A stretch of DNA of 64,000 bases from Sesamum alatum. Taxonomy: Eukaryota > Streptophyta > Magnoliopsida > Lamiales > Pedaliaceae. The number at the start of each line of letters is the position of its first letter. The first letter of the stretch is position 1. The DNA lies in the NCBI GenBank assembly GCA_034509735.1, contig JACGWO010000010.1:18489193-18553192 (forward strand). Reading direction: 5' to 3'. A model generated the notes under the pieces. It did not search any database. It had not been told where the DNA came from and worked only from the letters and a program-made list of their open reading frames with translations. Shown here one piece after another: positions 11,772 to 22,489 of the stretch. The position numbers were made by a program, and so were the translations under genes.

Positions 11772-13134
11772 TCAAAACAACCTTACAACCAGCACTCCTA
11801 CAAGATCAGACCAACAAAGGGTGTAAAAAGGAAAGCACCACGACAACCAGCTAAACTCTCTGTTACCAATTTCACTTGCCTGCTGAAAAGAAAGCAAGTA
11901 TGATTTAACGAACAAAATCAAAGCTGGTGGCGAACGAGACTTTCCTTCGAAGCACATAGCATTCTTATGTCCCCAGATAGCCCATAGTACTGACAGAACA
12001 AGGAGAACCTGATTTTCATGAAGCTTCTCCATCAACAACCGAATCCAATCTTCCGGCGAGCCCAACCAACAAGAAACTATAGCCTATGGAATATCACTTA
12101 AAGCCCAACATTGTTGAGCATAATCACAAAAATGAAGGACATGTTTCTCATCTTCACCACAAAGACCACACACAGGACACACATCCTCCACATCCATCCT
12201 ACGTTTCATAAGGTTACGCATAACTAGAAGAGAAGCATGACACATTCGCCAACAAAAATGTTTGATTTTCAGCGGAAGCCGCAATCTCCACAGAAAGGAC
12301 CACTTCATAGAGAACTTAGAACCAGAAGTTTCAGTTAGTGTACCTTTCAAACTAGCCTGCTCCCGCACCGCCAACAAGTAACCACTCTTAACTGTAAAAT
12401 TACCATGTTTCGTAAATTGCCAAACAATACGATCCGCTGCAGGAGAAGCCGATAGAGGAATATTCTTGATACATTCAATATCCGCCTCACAAAAATATAA
12501 CTTCAGCTTGTCTAAATCCCATGCAGTTCCATTCGGCTGAAGTAGAAAGGCAACGTTATTGTCCTCATCAGGCGACTGAGGATGAGTTATAGGCCGGAAT
12601 AGGAACGGGCAAGGGAGCCATCGATCCTTCCATATTTTAATACTGCTTCCATCGCCGACTTGCCAATGACAACCAGCATCAGTTAGAAACTTGGTAGCGA
12701 ATATACTACGCCAAGTCGCTGATGGGTTATGCCCAAGAGAAGCATCCTCAAATGTTGTACGAGGGAAATATCGAGCCTTGAGTACCCTTGCAAGGAGACT
12801 ATCCGGCTTAGTAATCAACCGCCAAGCTTGTTTAGCCAAAAGAGCTAAGTTGAACTGCCGCAGCAACCGAAAACCAAGACCCCCGTCACGCTTGCTCAGA
12901 CATAATCTGTCCCAAGCAATCCAATGAATACGTCGATGCTTCGGAGAACTCCACCAGAATTCGGCACAAGCCGATTGTATCTCCCTAAGCAAAGAACCTG
13001 GAAGAAGAAAACATTGCATGATATAGTTAGGGAGAGCTTGGAGGACAGCTTTAATAAGAACTTCTTTACCAGCGCAAGACAGTAACTTATCTGACCAACC
13101 CATAAATCTGTTCCAAAACCGAGCACGAAGGCCT
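11772..13134 (-). pseudogene. L1 ORF2 C-terminus with zf-RVT domain
   Basis: An uninterrupted 339-codon stretch (13103-12084) starts GWSDKLLSCAGKEVLIKAV and contains SKRDGGLGFRLLRQFN, IWKDRWLP, and the zf-RVT domain LKIKHFCWRMCHASLL with Cys/His residues CPVCGLCGEDEKHVLHFC. It stops at 12084, and the following ~97 codons (WAIWGHKNAMCFEG) continue in another frame. An RNase H domain is not seen. Part of the LINE at 11737-16224. Confidence 0.75.
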
Positions 13135-13139
13135 TGGAA

Positions 13140-15373
13140 TGAAGGACAAGCGGATCCGCCCGGGAGCGCGAGCGGGAGCGAGAAAGCGAGAAATTATGCG
13201 TAAATTTAAATCAAATTCAAAATACGCGAATCCCAAGGGGTGTACCCTTAGGTGCTCAACCGGGCGTTCGATGTAGGATGTGTAAATATTAAAACATATA
13301 TTTAAGCACATAGGGCACAGATATATAAATGAAATCAATCAAAGCGTAATAAACCGTTACCTTTGATTGTTTAGCGTATGCTCCCGGCTACTTGCGTTGT
13401 TCCTTCTCTGGAATGCTCACGAAATCCAAACGTATGGATTCTCCAAAGTTGATCCACACCACACCGGAAGAAACACACGTTCTTCTTGCTAGAAAAGAAC
13501 GGGTTTAGAAGGAATCGATTTAAGAGAAGAACACTATGAATTAGTGTTCTCTTAAACTTACTTTGTTCTTCTTCTTGATTCAAAATCAAGTGAAGAACAC
13601 AAGTGTGGGAGAGGGACAGAGCACGAAATTTGAGAGAGAGGAGATGGATTTTTGTCTTCTCTTTTTCCTAGAAAAAGATGAATAATGAATCACTTATGCT
13701 TGGTGTTGTATATTCTAATATATATACATAATTAATGTGATTATTGGAATGTGTCTAGGTTCATCCAAGGATGTCTAGATTCATTCCAATCAATCACCAT
13801 TAATTCTTCAATCAAGCCTACCAAAATTTATGGTATGATCAAATCATACCAAAAGGGAAGAGCTTGATTGGAGTTGATTTGTCTCTTTCCAAAAGAGATA
13901 AGTCAACATACCACCTAGCATGAAACGTGGTTGATTTTGCTTCCTCCAAGGGAGCGTGTCGGCCATGTTTAATTAAGGGAAGAAGTCCAACTTCTTCCTA
14001 TTCCAAATTAGGAATTATTTCTCCTCTCGGGTATAATTTAACGGACCGAGTTTTATCGTAATCCAATTACGATGAACCCAACATTAAATCCAATTTAATG
14101 TCCATTTAAATTATTCCCGTTGATCTTTTAATCCAATTAAAAGATCCAACGTCTCAACGTCTCAACTTTCCATATTTAATCGAAAATTCAATTTACCGAT
14201 TAAACGAAAGCCCGATACAATATCGGCCATCCATCCAATGGACTTTCCCTTAAGTAATCCAATTACTTATTTTATCCTTCGAGATTGACTCCAAGTCAAT
14301 CTCTCAACCTCCTCGGTGATTTGTGTGTGACCCTTTAGGTTCACCCTCAGCTAGACTTGGGCCCGTGTCCCACAAGGACCCGTTACCATGGGTGGCCGTC
14401 TAGCAACGGTCCATGGCACTAGAGACTAGGTGAATTGGCGTGAACATTTAGGCACCGATTCCGTACGGGTACGATCCTTCCGTCTACCGTCTCCCGTCTC
14501 CCGGCCTTAGTCTAGGGTATGGAATTGGGCGTCGGTTCCCATCCTTGACTAGGCATCTATGCTTAATACTCGAGACCACGTATGCTTCATTGCGTCGACA
14601 CAGGAAACCATTCCCTGTTCGACCAACCACTGTGGCCACAGCTTCAAACAGCATGAACGTGTCTCCGAGTGCATAGGAGATACCTCTGTCACATACTGAC
14701 AGGGGACGGATCCTCTTCTTGGAATCCACCGTCCTCGCTACACATTCCGACGGCACTGGACAAGGCTTATGATAATCATCTTACAGAATGATTACCTCTC
14801 GCCAGATCCAAGATACAGCCGTCCTGTGCACGCGACTGCCATGATTCCTCAAGTCTGAGGATTACTCCCGTACTATCGGAACCGGGAAAAACCAATCATA
14901 CCGACCAAGCCTCCAAGGCTTCCATATGATGATCCCCGCGAGTCAGTCCAGTCGGCTCGACCCCAGTCGACCAACCCATCAAGATCGTGTAGACGTCCCA
15001 CGCCTGTCGCTGATGAAACACGACACTCATCCAATGAACACGACTTTTGACGCAAGTCTCAATAGGACTCTCGATGCCCTGTCTCGAGGTCCTCGACTTG
15101 GAACGTTTCAGACCCAACTCTTAATCAGTTAGTTTCATGACCATCATCCAATGCATGGCCCAACTGCACGAGTTGTTATCCATGGTCTGTGGGCTTTGTT
15201 GCGATATAAGTTAAACACCGTTTTAACAAATGTAAGATGAGCTCAACAAAGAAGGTACCATTGGTGCTGAACACTCATCTTATTCATCACGTAATAATAT
15301 TACATCTAAATCAAGTTGTCGAATAGGTTACAAATTGCCAAACCTATTGGCTTTCTGGTCACCTATTCCAACA
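13140..15373 (-). mobile_element. Solo LTR (2234 bp) inside the L1 RT/zf-RVT junction
   Basis: On the minus strand it begins TGTTGGAATAGGTGACC and ends GTCCTTCA. It is flanked by tggaa on both sides (13135-13139 and 15374-15378), a 5-bp target duplication. Sequence is close to the LTR at 61438-62324, including a 90-codon open stretch (14484-14756) that is nearly identical in both. No internal retrotransposon sequence, primer site or second LTR is present, so it is a solo LTR left by recombination. Confidence 0.85.
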
Positions 15374-16224
15374 TGGAAAACATCAGCTTTCATTCGACCA
15401 ACAACAGCAGGTAAACCTAAATATTTATCAAGCTTCGGAACCACAACTACATTAAGAATAGCAGCCAATTGTTGCTTCCGCAAACAATTCACATTTGGAC
15501 TAAATAACATTTCGGACTTAGCGTAATTCACATGCTGACCCGATGCACGCTCATAAGAACAGAGCAAAGCCCCAATCGCCATTACTGCATCCTCCTTTGC
15601 TTCAGAAAAATATCAAAGAATCATCCACGAAAAAGAGGTGAGAGATCCGAGGGGTTGTTCAAGCCACTGCCACACCACGGAGAACCCCCTCGATTCAGCG
15701 GCCTGCACAAGAGAACTGAAAACTTCTGAGCAGAGAATAAAAATATAAGGAGAAATAGGGTCACCCTGCCGAATCCCTCGAGTTGGTTGAACATAACCCA
15801 ATGCTTCCCCATTCAAAACAAAAGAAAACATTGCAGAAGTAATACATAACATGATGAGCTTCACAAATTCATTAGCAAAACCCAAACGTCGCAAAACAGC
15901 CTCTATAAAAACCCATTCAAGATGATCGTACGCCTTACTCATATCTAGCTTAAGGGAAAAAAATCCTTTCCTACCTTTTTTTCGATGTTTAAAATAATGG
16001 TTACATTCAAAACCTAACAGAACATTATCGGTAATAAGTCGACCACTAACAAAAGCCGACTGCATAGGAGATATGACAGAATCAAGACAACTTTTTAGCC
16101 TATTTGCAATAACTTTGGATACCACCTTATACACTACATTGCAGAGGCTAATAGGGTGAAAATGGAAGACAAATTCCGGAGTTTTTAGCTTAGGAATCAA
16201 AATAATATGTGTATAATTAACCAT
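15374..16224 (-). pseudogene. L1 reverse transcriptase fragment
   Basis: The frame from 16224 shows IILIPKLKTPE, HPISLCNVVYKVVSKVIANR, SAFVSGRLITDNVLL, LKLDMSKAYDHLEWVF and RGIRQGDPISPYIFI, the usual RT blocks of plant L1. A frameshift follows. The catalytic FVDD box is read in another frame at 15618-15632, then ERASGQHVNYAKSEM and KYLGLPAVVGRMKADVF up to the insertion point. N-terminal endonuclease and RT start are missing. Confidence 0.7.
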
Positions 16225-16767
16225 AATACGAAATCATATTTCTTCTCATATAAGTACGTAATTTTTGTCACTTAATATTCTCTTATTTTGTGGTGATTAT
16301 TGTTGGGTTCCAGCTCTTAATGCCCTTGATAAATAAACATTACAAAAACATTTCTTAGTTATGTCAAAAAAATAATTACAATATGCAAATAGAAGCCAGA
16401 TGAATCCCCCCGCCACCCATCCCCACAACCCAAACTCAATATTTTCCAAATGAGGCCAAACAAAATTTCAAAGACAGTCTACAAAATATAATCTTCAAAA
16501 TGGATCTCCTTCAACCCCAAGAAAAAAAATATTAATAATGATATTAAAAAATAGGGATAGTTATATTTACATTCTTCCATATGATTTACTTATACGAATC
16601 ATTTTTATGTTTTGTATAATTACGCATACATTTAATAGAAACATGCATATCATTCACACACAAATCAATCTTATGTTTTACAAGATTACACGTAAATTCC
16701 TAAAAAAAACTTCAACATTATTACGCAAACTGCTCTTACTGTTTGGCTTTTAAGGATGATTTTTTTA
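16225..16767. other. AT-rich spacer
   Basis: No gene or recognisable element. Short tandem and A/T-rich words only. Confidence 0.5.
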
Positions 16768-16894
16768 ATTTATACTATTATATAAATCAAATCATGTTTT
16801 CACTAATAAATGGCGGTTACTTACACCGCAACACCAAATTTTAAAATTATGTAAAATATCCCTATGTGTACTATTATATAATAGTACAGATATA
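16768..16894 (+). mobile_element. Helitron 5'-end fragment
   Basis: TATACTATTATATAA followed by CACTAATAAATGGCGGTTACTTACACCGC matches the 5' start of the Helitron copies at 16895 and 34777. It stops before a 3' end, immediately left of the next copy, so it was probably truncated there. Confidence 0.5.
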
Positions 16895-17178
16895 TCTGTA
16901 CTATTATATAAAAAAATCTCCTTTTTTGCTCACAAATGACGGTTACTGACACCGTCGCACCACTTTTTTGTAATGTTAAAAATAACCCTTAATTGATATG
17001 ATAACTACTTTATTTAACTTTTGAACTTTTATATTAATTGATCAATTAATTTTTTCTTTATTTCCTTTTTTTTTTAATGTGATGTGTTAGTTTATATATA
17101 TTACTCTTATTTATAATATATTTCAAAGCATAAAAAATTATTTATATGCACACAGAAACGGCGTGCCATGATGGCTAA
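16895..17178 (+). mobile_element. Non-autonomous Helitron
   Basis: Starts TCTGTACTATTATATAA, continues CTCACAAATGACGGTTACTGACACCG, and ends with a short hairpin region (ACGGCGTGCCATGATGG) followed by CTAA, fitting the Helitron TC...CTRR ends. No Rep/helicase coding. Same family as 34777-35066 and 55094-55312. Confidence 0.7.
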
Positions 17179-17725
17179 ACATAAAAAAACAAGAATGATT
17201 CCTATACGTAAATAAAACATAAGTCAGAAGTATTATTGTAATTATTCCTAAATAGTAATATAAAAAAAAAAAAAAAAGAAAACCTTTGTAACTTTTCATA
17301 GCAAGTCTTTATCAAAATCGTCCACATCATTCCAGTAACATTAAATTAATTAATTAGACCCGCTAAATCAGCAAAATTTGGCATTCCTATCGTCCGTTTG
17401 CATGATTCATACAACATAGTGATAGTATTTAAATATTTGTACACATTAATAAATATTTATACATAGTAGGAAAGAGCATATATTATAAAATAATGAAACA
17501 TGTTCCCGAGTAGGCTGTATCATATGGTACAGAATATTCCTAGACTTACATAAATTAAACCAAAAAAACAGAGAGAGAGAGAGAGAGAGAATTCTAAAAG
17601 TGAGTTCCACCTAAATTTTTAATTAAAAATTTAAATTTACGCAGAAAATGAGGCAATGATTTATAAAAAATTTGGACAAAGATGAGTAGTAGTCTTGGGA
17701 GTGAGTTTGTGTGGCGGCCTGTCTC
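17179..17725. other. AT-rich sequence downstream of the bHLH gene
   Basis: Holds the probable 3' untranslated and terminator region of the gene read leftward from 20373. AT-rich words are plentiful, but no specific poly(A) signal can be singled out. A GA repeat lies at 17571-17590. No other gene seen. Confidence 0.4.
17571..17590. repeat. (GA)10 microsatellite
   Basis: Ten uninterrupted GA units, about 135 bases beyond the stop codon of exon 3 of the bHLH gene. Confidence 0.9.
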
Positions 17726-20370
17726 TCAGCTAGACAGTGACTCTTCTTGGATCATTCCCACTATATCATGCACAGTCGTGGCTATTTCATTCACTGTGCT
17801 CAACTGACACTCATCCTCCACCTGCAACTCATTAATACCTATATTTAGATATAATATACGACTATGCTAAAAAGGAAAAATATTCTCTATGTTATAAATT
17901 ATAATTTATTATGATAAAACGAAGGTTTAAATGCATTTTTGGTCATGTATCTTTTATATTTTGGTGTTTTAGTTTTTTTATTTTTTTAGATTAGCAAATA
18001 GGTCTTATAACTTTTAAATTTTTTGCGATTTTGGTCCTTCAATTACCGGAGTTTGTAAATGTTACCTGATTTTTTTTTTTTAATTTGGGGCTTTTGTTCC
18101 CATTGATCAAATTACTATCAGCATGGAACCAAATTTTTGTCTTATATCTTTTATATTTTGGTGTTTTAGTCATTAATCTTTCTAGTGTAGCAATAGGTCC
18201 TGTAACTTATAATTTTTCACGATTTTGGTCCATTAAATTGACTAATGGGAATAAAAGCCCCAAATTAAAAAAAAATTCCAGCAATATTTGCAAAATCCGG
18301 CGACTGAAAGACCAAAATCAAAAAAAATTAAATATTATAGGACTTATTTGCTACCCCAGAAAGATAAAGAACTAAAATGACAAAATACAAAAAATACAGG
18401 ACGAAAATTATATTTAATCCTAAAATGAAATTTTTTAGTAATGAAAATTTAAGTTCTAGTCATGATCAATAATTCATCAACGTACCTATGGTGAGAACGT
18501 TTGTTATGGCTTTTAGTTATGACTAATGTATTGATTTTATTTGTAGAACCAACGATTAATATTTCGTTCGGTCGTTGAAGTTAATTAGTGTATATTGCAG
18601 GTTTTTACTCTTCGCCTTGGTAATTAACTACAATTAACAAAAAATTGTATTTATTCTGGTGAGAGCAAAAAAAAACAAAAATAATCAATTTCATGAATTG
18701 ATATTAGTCTGTGTTTTTGAGTTACAAACGGGTGAAAACAAAGTTTTATTTAGAATATAAAAAAATATATTTTGGAAAACATTATCGCTGTCGAGAATCA
18801 TTATGTTTAAAGATAATATAAATTTATAGAAACAGATTTTGAAAATGATAATTAATATTTTTTTAATTTTTAGATGAGTTGATCATTTAATAATATCATA
18901 CGTACTATAGATTCTAGTACCCAAAATAAGTATTTTTGTGGCACATGCATTTGTTGGATTGTACACGTCTTTTTTACAAAAGAAAAAAAAAGTGTTGATT
19001 AATGATGTATTATTCCAAATTAAAATCAAATTACATAGCAAGGGCAAAAGTGGAACTTCATAATTACATACCTTAACACTGAAAAGAGTAGAGCACTGAC
19101 TGATCGACGGTGGTGATGTTAAGGTGGAGAATTGTGAGGCAGACGGACTGAAATCCCGCCACCATTTTCAGGAGCTGTCTCGGCCGTCTTTTCGTCAGAA
19201 TCTTTATGTTTGCATGACTCTCCACCATCCTTACCTCGATGTCGGCCACGCCGGACCACCGCTCCGCCGCCGTGTCCGCGGCGGTGCTTGGGCATGTTGA
19301 GTATTGTGGGAAGGTGAAGAAGTTGGAGAATAAGCTGGAGTGGGCGGCGTTTGGATGCTGCTGATTTGACGGCTTATGGGCCTCGAGAAATTGGAGAAGT
19401 TGCTCAAGTTCCTTCACGAAATTTATTGCCCCTCCCACAATTGAAGCTTGATCTCCCTATATTATTGATAAAAGCCAAAATCGAGATTGTCAATCATCAA
19501 AAGTGAAACAAACACGTCCTAACAAAACTATATAATGATATCAATATGTAAACATATATATTTTTAAAATTAATAAAAGGGCACTTACTATAATTACAGA
19601 CTATGATAGTTCAATAATATTTTTATTAATTATAGTATCAAATTTTCTCTTTCTCACATTTCACATTCAATTCCCTTATAAGCATTAATACATGCATGCA
19701 CACAATGTTTACGAATTTAATTCCATCAACTAAAATGATATTTTTTTTTAAAAAAAATTATGGGTTTTTTGGCATTTTTAATTTTCGAGATTAATTACTG
19801 TTTAAAATCAATTAGAATAGATTTGTTCTAGTTTTTGTTGTTTTAAATATTAAAAGTTTCATCCAAATTTTGAATCATATACTATTTATTAATAAAATTT
19901 TCTACTATGTGTAGTGTGTGTATGTGGTGGGGGGGGGGGGGGGTGTTATATACCCTTTGAGAATAGGAAGGCGGCATCAAGGAGCGAAGGACGGCGAGAT
20001 AGTCATTCATCTGTCTCCGGCGATTCCTCTCCACCGCAATATGAGTCATCCTCTGGTTCTCCATTTCCTCCTGGTTCTTCAAGCTCTTAGTCCGCCGTCT
20101 CTTGCGGCGGCTCCCGGCCGCAACCGGCGGCACAGGCGGAGAGCATCCTCCTTCCCCGGCGCCGCCGTAAGTCTCCGGGGAAGAAGTGGTGTTCTGGGCA
20201 ACCGAAGAAGGTGGAGGAGAGTCCCAATACCCACTAACATCAAGAGTTTCAGGGTTTGGGCTCTCTTCTTGAAGCGGCGGAAGCCCAAATCCGCCGTATA
20301 GCCCTCCCACGTTGTAGCTATAATCTTTGCAGCCATACATAAAGGGATCGAAAATGACAGCATCAAGAGC

Positions 20371-20373
<3 letters not shown>
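17726..20373 (-). CDS. bHLH transcription factor, subgroup Ia, bHLH96-like; 3 exons, apparent frameshift at end of exon 2
   Basis: Exons on the minus strand: 20373-19954, 19456-19072, 17821-17726, with GT-AG introns of 497 and 1250 bp. Exon 1 starts [11 protein letters not shown], which is the subgroup Ia/bHLH96 opening. A basic linker [15 protein letters not shown] precedes the DNA-binding region, with the H-E-R contacts in [14 protein letters not shown]. Helix 1 is [13 protein letters not shown]. Exon 2 begins [19 protein letters not shown] (helix 2) and continues into the ACT-like C-terminal domain ([20 protein letters not shown]). Exon 3 encodes [19 protein letters not shown] to a stop at 17726. 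Family members bind E-boxes as dimers in the nucleus; FAMA, SPCH and MUTE are relatives. The run TCTTTTCAG just before the donor has one base too many for the family frame, so the sequence as given stops at 19073 (267 aa) instead of running ~299 aa. The start at 20373 is the first true ATG and fits relatives. Confidence 0.85.
17924..18420. mobile_element. Mutator-type MITE in intron 2 of the bHLH gene
   Basis: Terminal inverted repeats GGTTTAAATGCATTTTTGGTC (left) and the complement of GGATTAAATATAATTTTCGTC (right), with palindromic halves (GCGATTTTGGTCC... / ...GACCAAAATC). The flanks are taaaacgaa and taaaatgaa, 8 of 9 matching, the Mutator duplication size. Same TIR family as the larger element at 31753-33008. 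It adds ~0.5 kb to the 1.25 kb intron. Confidence 0.7.
18421..19071. other. Rest of bHLH intron 2, AT-rich, CACTA-like words
   Basis: Between the MITE and exon 2 there is AT-rich sequence. Words such as CTAGTCATGATCAATAATTC and GTTATGGCTTTTAGTTATGAC resemble the CACTA-type MITEs at 29366 and 31013. No gene on either strand. Confidence 0.4.
19929..19943. repeat. Poly(G) tract in bHLH intron 1
   Basis: Fifteen consecutive G on the plus strand, i.e. poly(C) beginning about 11 bases into intron 1 on the coding strand, right after the donor GTATAT. Its length is likely to be unstable. Confidence 0.9.

Positions 20374-20416
<43 letters not shown>
20374..20416 (-). promoter_or_regulatory. (GA)n tract in the bHLH 5' leader
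   Basis: A ~43-bp uninterrupted TC repeat on the plus strand (GA on the coding strand) ends directly at the ATG of the bHLH gene. GA repeats at plant transcription starts are recognised by BASIC PENTACYSTEINE/GAGA-binding proteins, so a regulatory role is plausible but inferred. In the frame of the ATG it would read Arg-Glu repeats. No ATG lies within it, so I do not extend the protein. Confidence 0.6.
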
Positions 20417-20417
<1 letters not shown>

Positions 20418-20535
20418 CGTAAAGGCAGGGAATAGGGTAAGGGGGAGTTGGAGATGTCCATTTAAAGAGTCGAGCATAGGAATCAAAGGATCAGAAAATA
20501 AGAGCAAGTTGCATCATTATCTACAGCAACTCTCA

Positions 20536-20541
20536 CACGTG
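20536..20541. promoter_or_regulatory. G-box (CACGTG) upstream of the bHLH gene
   Basis: Palindromic CACGTG in CTCACACGTGAGAC, about 165 bases upstream of the ATG. G-/E-boxes are the binding sites of bHLH proteins and bZIPs; auto- or cross-regulation is possible. A TATA-like TTTAAAT lies nearer the ATG (20461-20467 on the plus strand). Confidence 0.45.
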
Positions 20542-22163
20542 AGACTTTTTGGTGTGTTTTGACTGGCAATAATTACCAAAAGAATTGCATGTGTATAGAT
20601 TGAGACATATGGATGAGTTATTGGGGGGTGGAAACGTGTAAGCGTGTGCCCTACATGCTTCTACTTGCTTAATTAAATCATTATATCAATCATTACTTTC
20701 CTCCAAATTTTAATCTTTTATACCAATGAAATATAAATGATGGTAATTCAATTTTGCCACGCCGTATCCATGTCCTACACATTTTTCGACACTGCATCGG
20801 GTAATTTTTCAAAGTATTCGTGCATTATACAATATAAAGGACCAAGAATGACTACTTCGAAAAATATGTGATTAGTTTTGCAAAATGTCCTGAAATATGG
20901 GACTAAAAAGTACAATTAACTCGATTTTCATGTTAAACATTAGCGTCACACCCACATGTATATATTATATGTGCCCATTTTAAAATTATAATTTAATTTA
21001 ATTATTTTTTAATTTTCAAAAAGGACTTTATGGTGTCAATCACTTATGATATATAGTTATGTGTGACGTCAAAATGTGTTAGAAAATTCACCGGATTATT
21101 TTAATGACTTCTGTTGAATTAATATTTTTATGAGAGTTTCATGAATATTCATTTTGAATCTTTGATAGATCTATTAAATATAGCTTAATAATTCAAATAT
21201 TAACGTGAACTCTCTTGTTTTTTCACATATTGCATAAAGAAGGCAAAATGTATTTTTAAACCCGTTAAATAAATTTGGTGTCACTTTTGGTTCCATTTAA
21301 AATGGAGTGGATAGAGTTAGTCTTATTAATAGGTTTCTAATGCAAAAATGATCTTGTCCTAAAAAAAGAAAAAATAATAGTAGTGATCATGTGAAAGTAA
21401 TGTGGTCGTTAAATAACTACTTTATGAAAGAAGAAAAAGGGTTCATTTCAGTTTACCCCTTGAGATAGTCAAAATATTCATAAAATCCCATCAAATTAAT
21501 CCGATATATTTTCAGAATGATGCAGAAACTCCATGTTATTAGAGATATGTAACACAAATTAATTCTAATATTTTTTATTTTTGAAAATAAAATATCATTT
21601 ATATCCTTTTTTAAAAGATAAAATGCATCACTACAAAGAAAGACCTTTTCGGACGGAGTTTGATATGGATGTACGACATACCTTTGTTTTCACAAAATTG
21701 CAAAAAAACCGATAAATGAAATACTTAAGAAGGCATATATAAAAACAATGTTTATATCTAAAATTCTTTCTCATTTAGAATTTAAAAAAAAAAATCGAGT
21801 TAATCTTAATTGATTTTTTTAAAATAAAAAATATAATTTTTTATATAATTAATAAATTAATTTTTCATTATGATTATTTATATTTAAGATAATTTTAACT
21901 TCTTATGATTATTTTTTAAAGTTCTAAAAAATATTTATTTTTTCTCCTCTTCTCCCTTTTCTTTTTCCTTTCCCCTCTCCCCTCTCCTCTTTTTTCACTG
22001 GCCACCACCAGCAACCTTACTTATTCTATGCTCGCTTCGTCTATATTACGGGGCAATGCGACCATCACCTTTGATGCTCTAGGGAAACATCCTTAGAGGG
22101 CGACGCGACCATAACCCCTTTTGTCCTGGGCGAGATTGTGGTTGCCCAAATATTTGAGTCATT
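20542..22163. other. AT-rich region between bHLH gene and copia element
   Basis: Probably includes distal promoter of the bHLH gene. A block at ~21245-21435 is related, inverted, to the element around 26650-27290. 21430-21550 is one arm of a MITE-like repeat (TTTACCCCTTGAGATAGTC). 21990-22140 is a GC-richer patch (GGGCGACGCGACCAT) that recalls the core at 32297-32660. No coding evidence. Confidence 0.4.
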
Positions 22164-22442
22164 TGTTACATGTACAGTCTAATCCATAATTTCGTAATCT
22201 TAGTAGTTTAATCAGTTAATAATTTGTTGCTGAGAATCCTATCTTATGGGTTTGTTAGTGAGTGTCTTACTTTTGAGAGAGTTTTACTAATAGTGGAATT
22301 TGTTCAGTTATTTTCGTATTTTAGTTACGTTTCCTCTTTGTAATTCAAACTTTCCAGCTGAATAAAATTTGTGACATTAGTTCCTCAATTATCAGTGCTA
22401 TTTCTTCCTTTGTTTGCTAGTTTTCAAGTCCTTTATCCAGCA
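22164..22442 (+). repeat. 5' LTR of the copia element
   Basis: From TGTTACATG to TTTATCCAGCA; aligns with 26269-26601 over CAATTATCAGTG, AAAATTTGTGACAT and TTTTCAAGTCCTTTAT. It is ~55 bases shorter near its start. The start is the least certain point. Confidence 0.65.
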
Positions 22443-22444
22443 TC

Positions 22445-22456
22445 TGGTATCAGAGC
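22445..22456 (+). other. Primer binding site (initiator tRNA-Met type)
   Basis: TGGTATCAGAGC two bases after the 5' LTR, the classic plant primer site complementary to the 3' end of initiator methionine tRNA. Confidence 0.85.
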
Positions 22457-22489
22457 CTCCACTTAGGCCTGTAAACCATTTTTTGGTGA

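Larger units (their letters stand above)
11737..16224 (-). mobile_element. 5'-truncated L1 LINE, split by a solo LTR
   Basis: Minus-strand ORF2 remains: RT (16224-15374), then after an inserted solo LTR (13140-15373) the C-terminal zf-RVT region (13139-11772). An A-rich tail (A run at 11729-11737 read on the minus strand) marks the 3' end. The copy starts inside RT, as is usual for 5'-truncated LINE insertions. If the LTR and one 5-bp duplication are ignored, the reading frame is continuous across the insertion. Confidence 0.75.

Noticed and set aside
12691..12927. 78-codon plus-strand frame within the L1 fragment
   Set aside because: Antisense to the well-supported L1 zf-RVT coding frame.
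19918..20301. 127-codon plus-strand open frame opposite bHLH exon 1
   Set aside because: Antisense shadow of a GC-rich exon; starts within the intron poly(G) area and has no domain.
20374..20418. Extending the bHLH protein upstream as an Arg-Glu repeat
   Set aside because: There is no ATG in the GA tract; the open frame there uses a non-ATG start. MALDAVIF at 20373 matches the family start.
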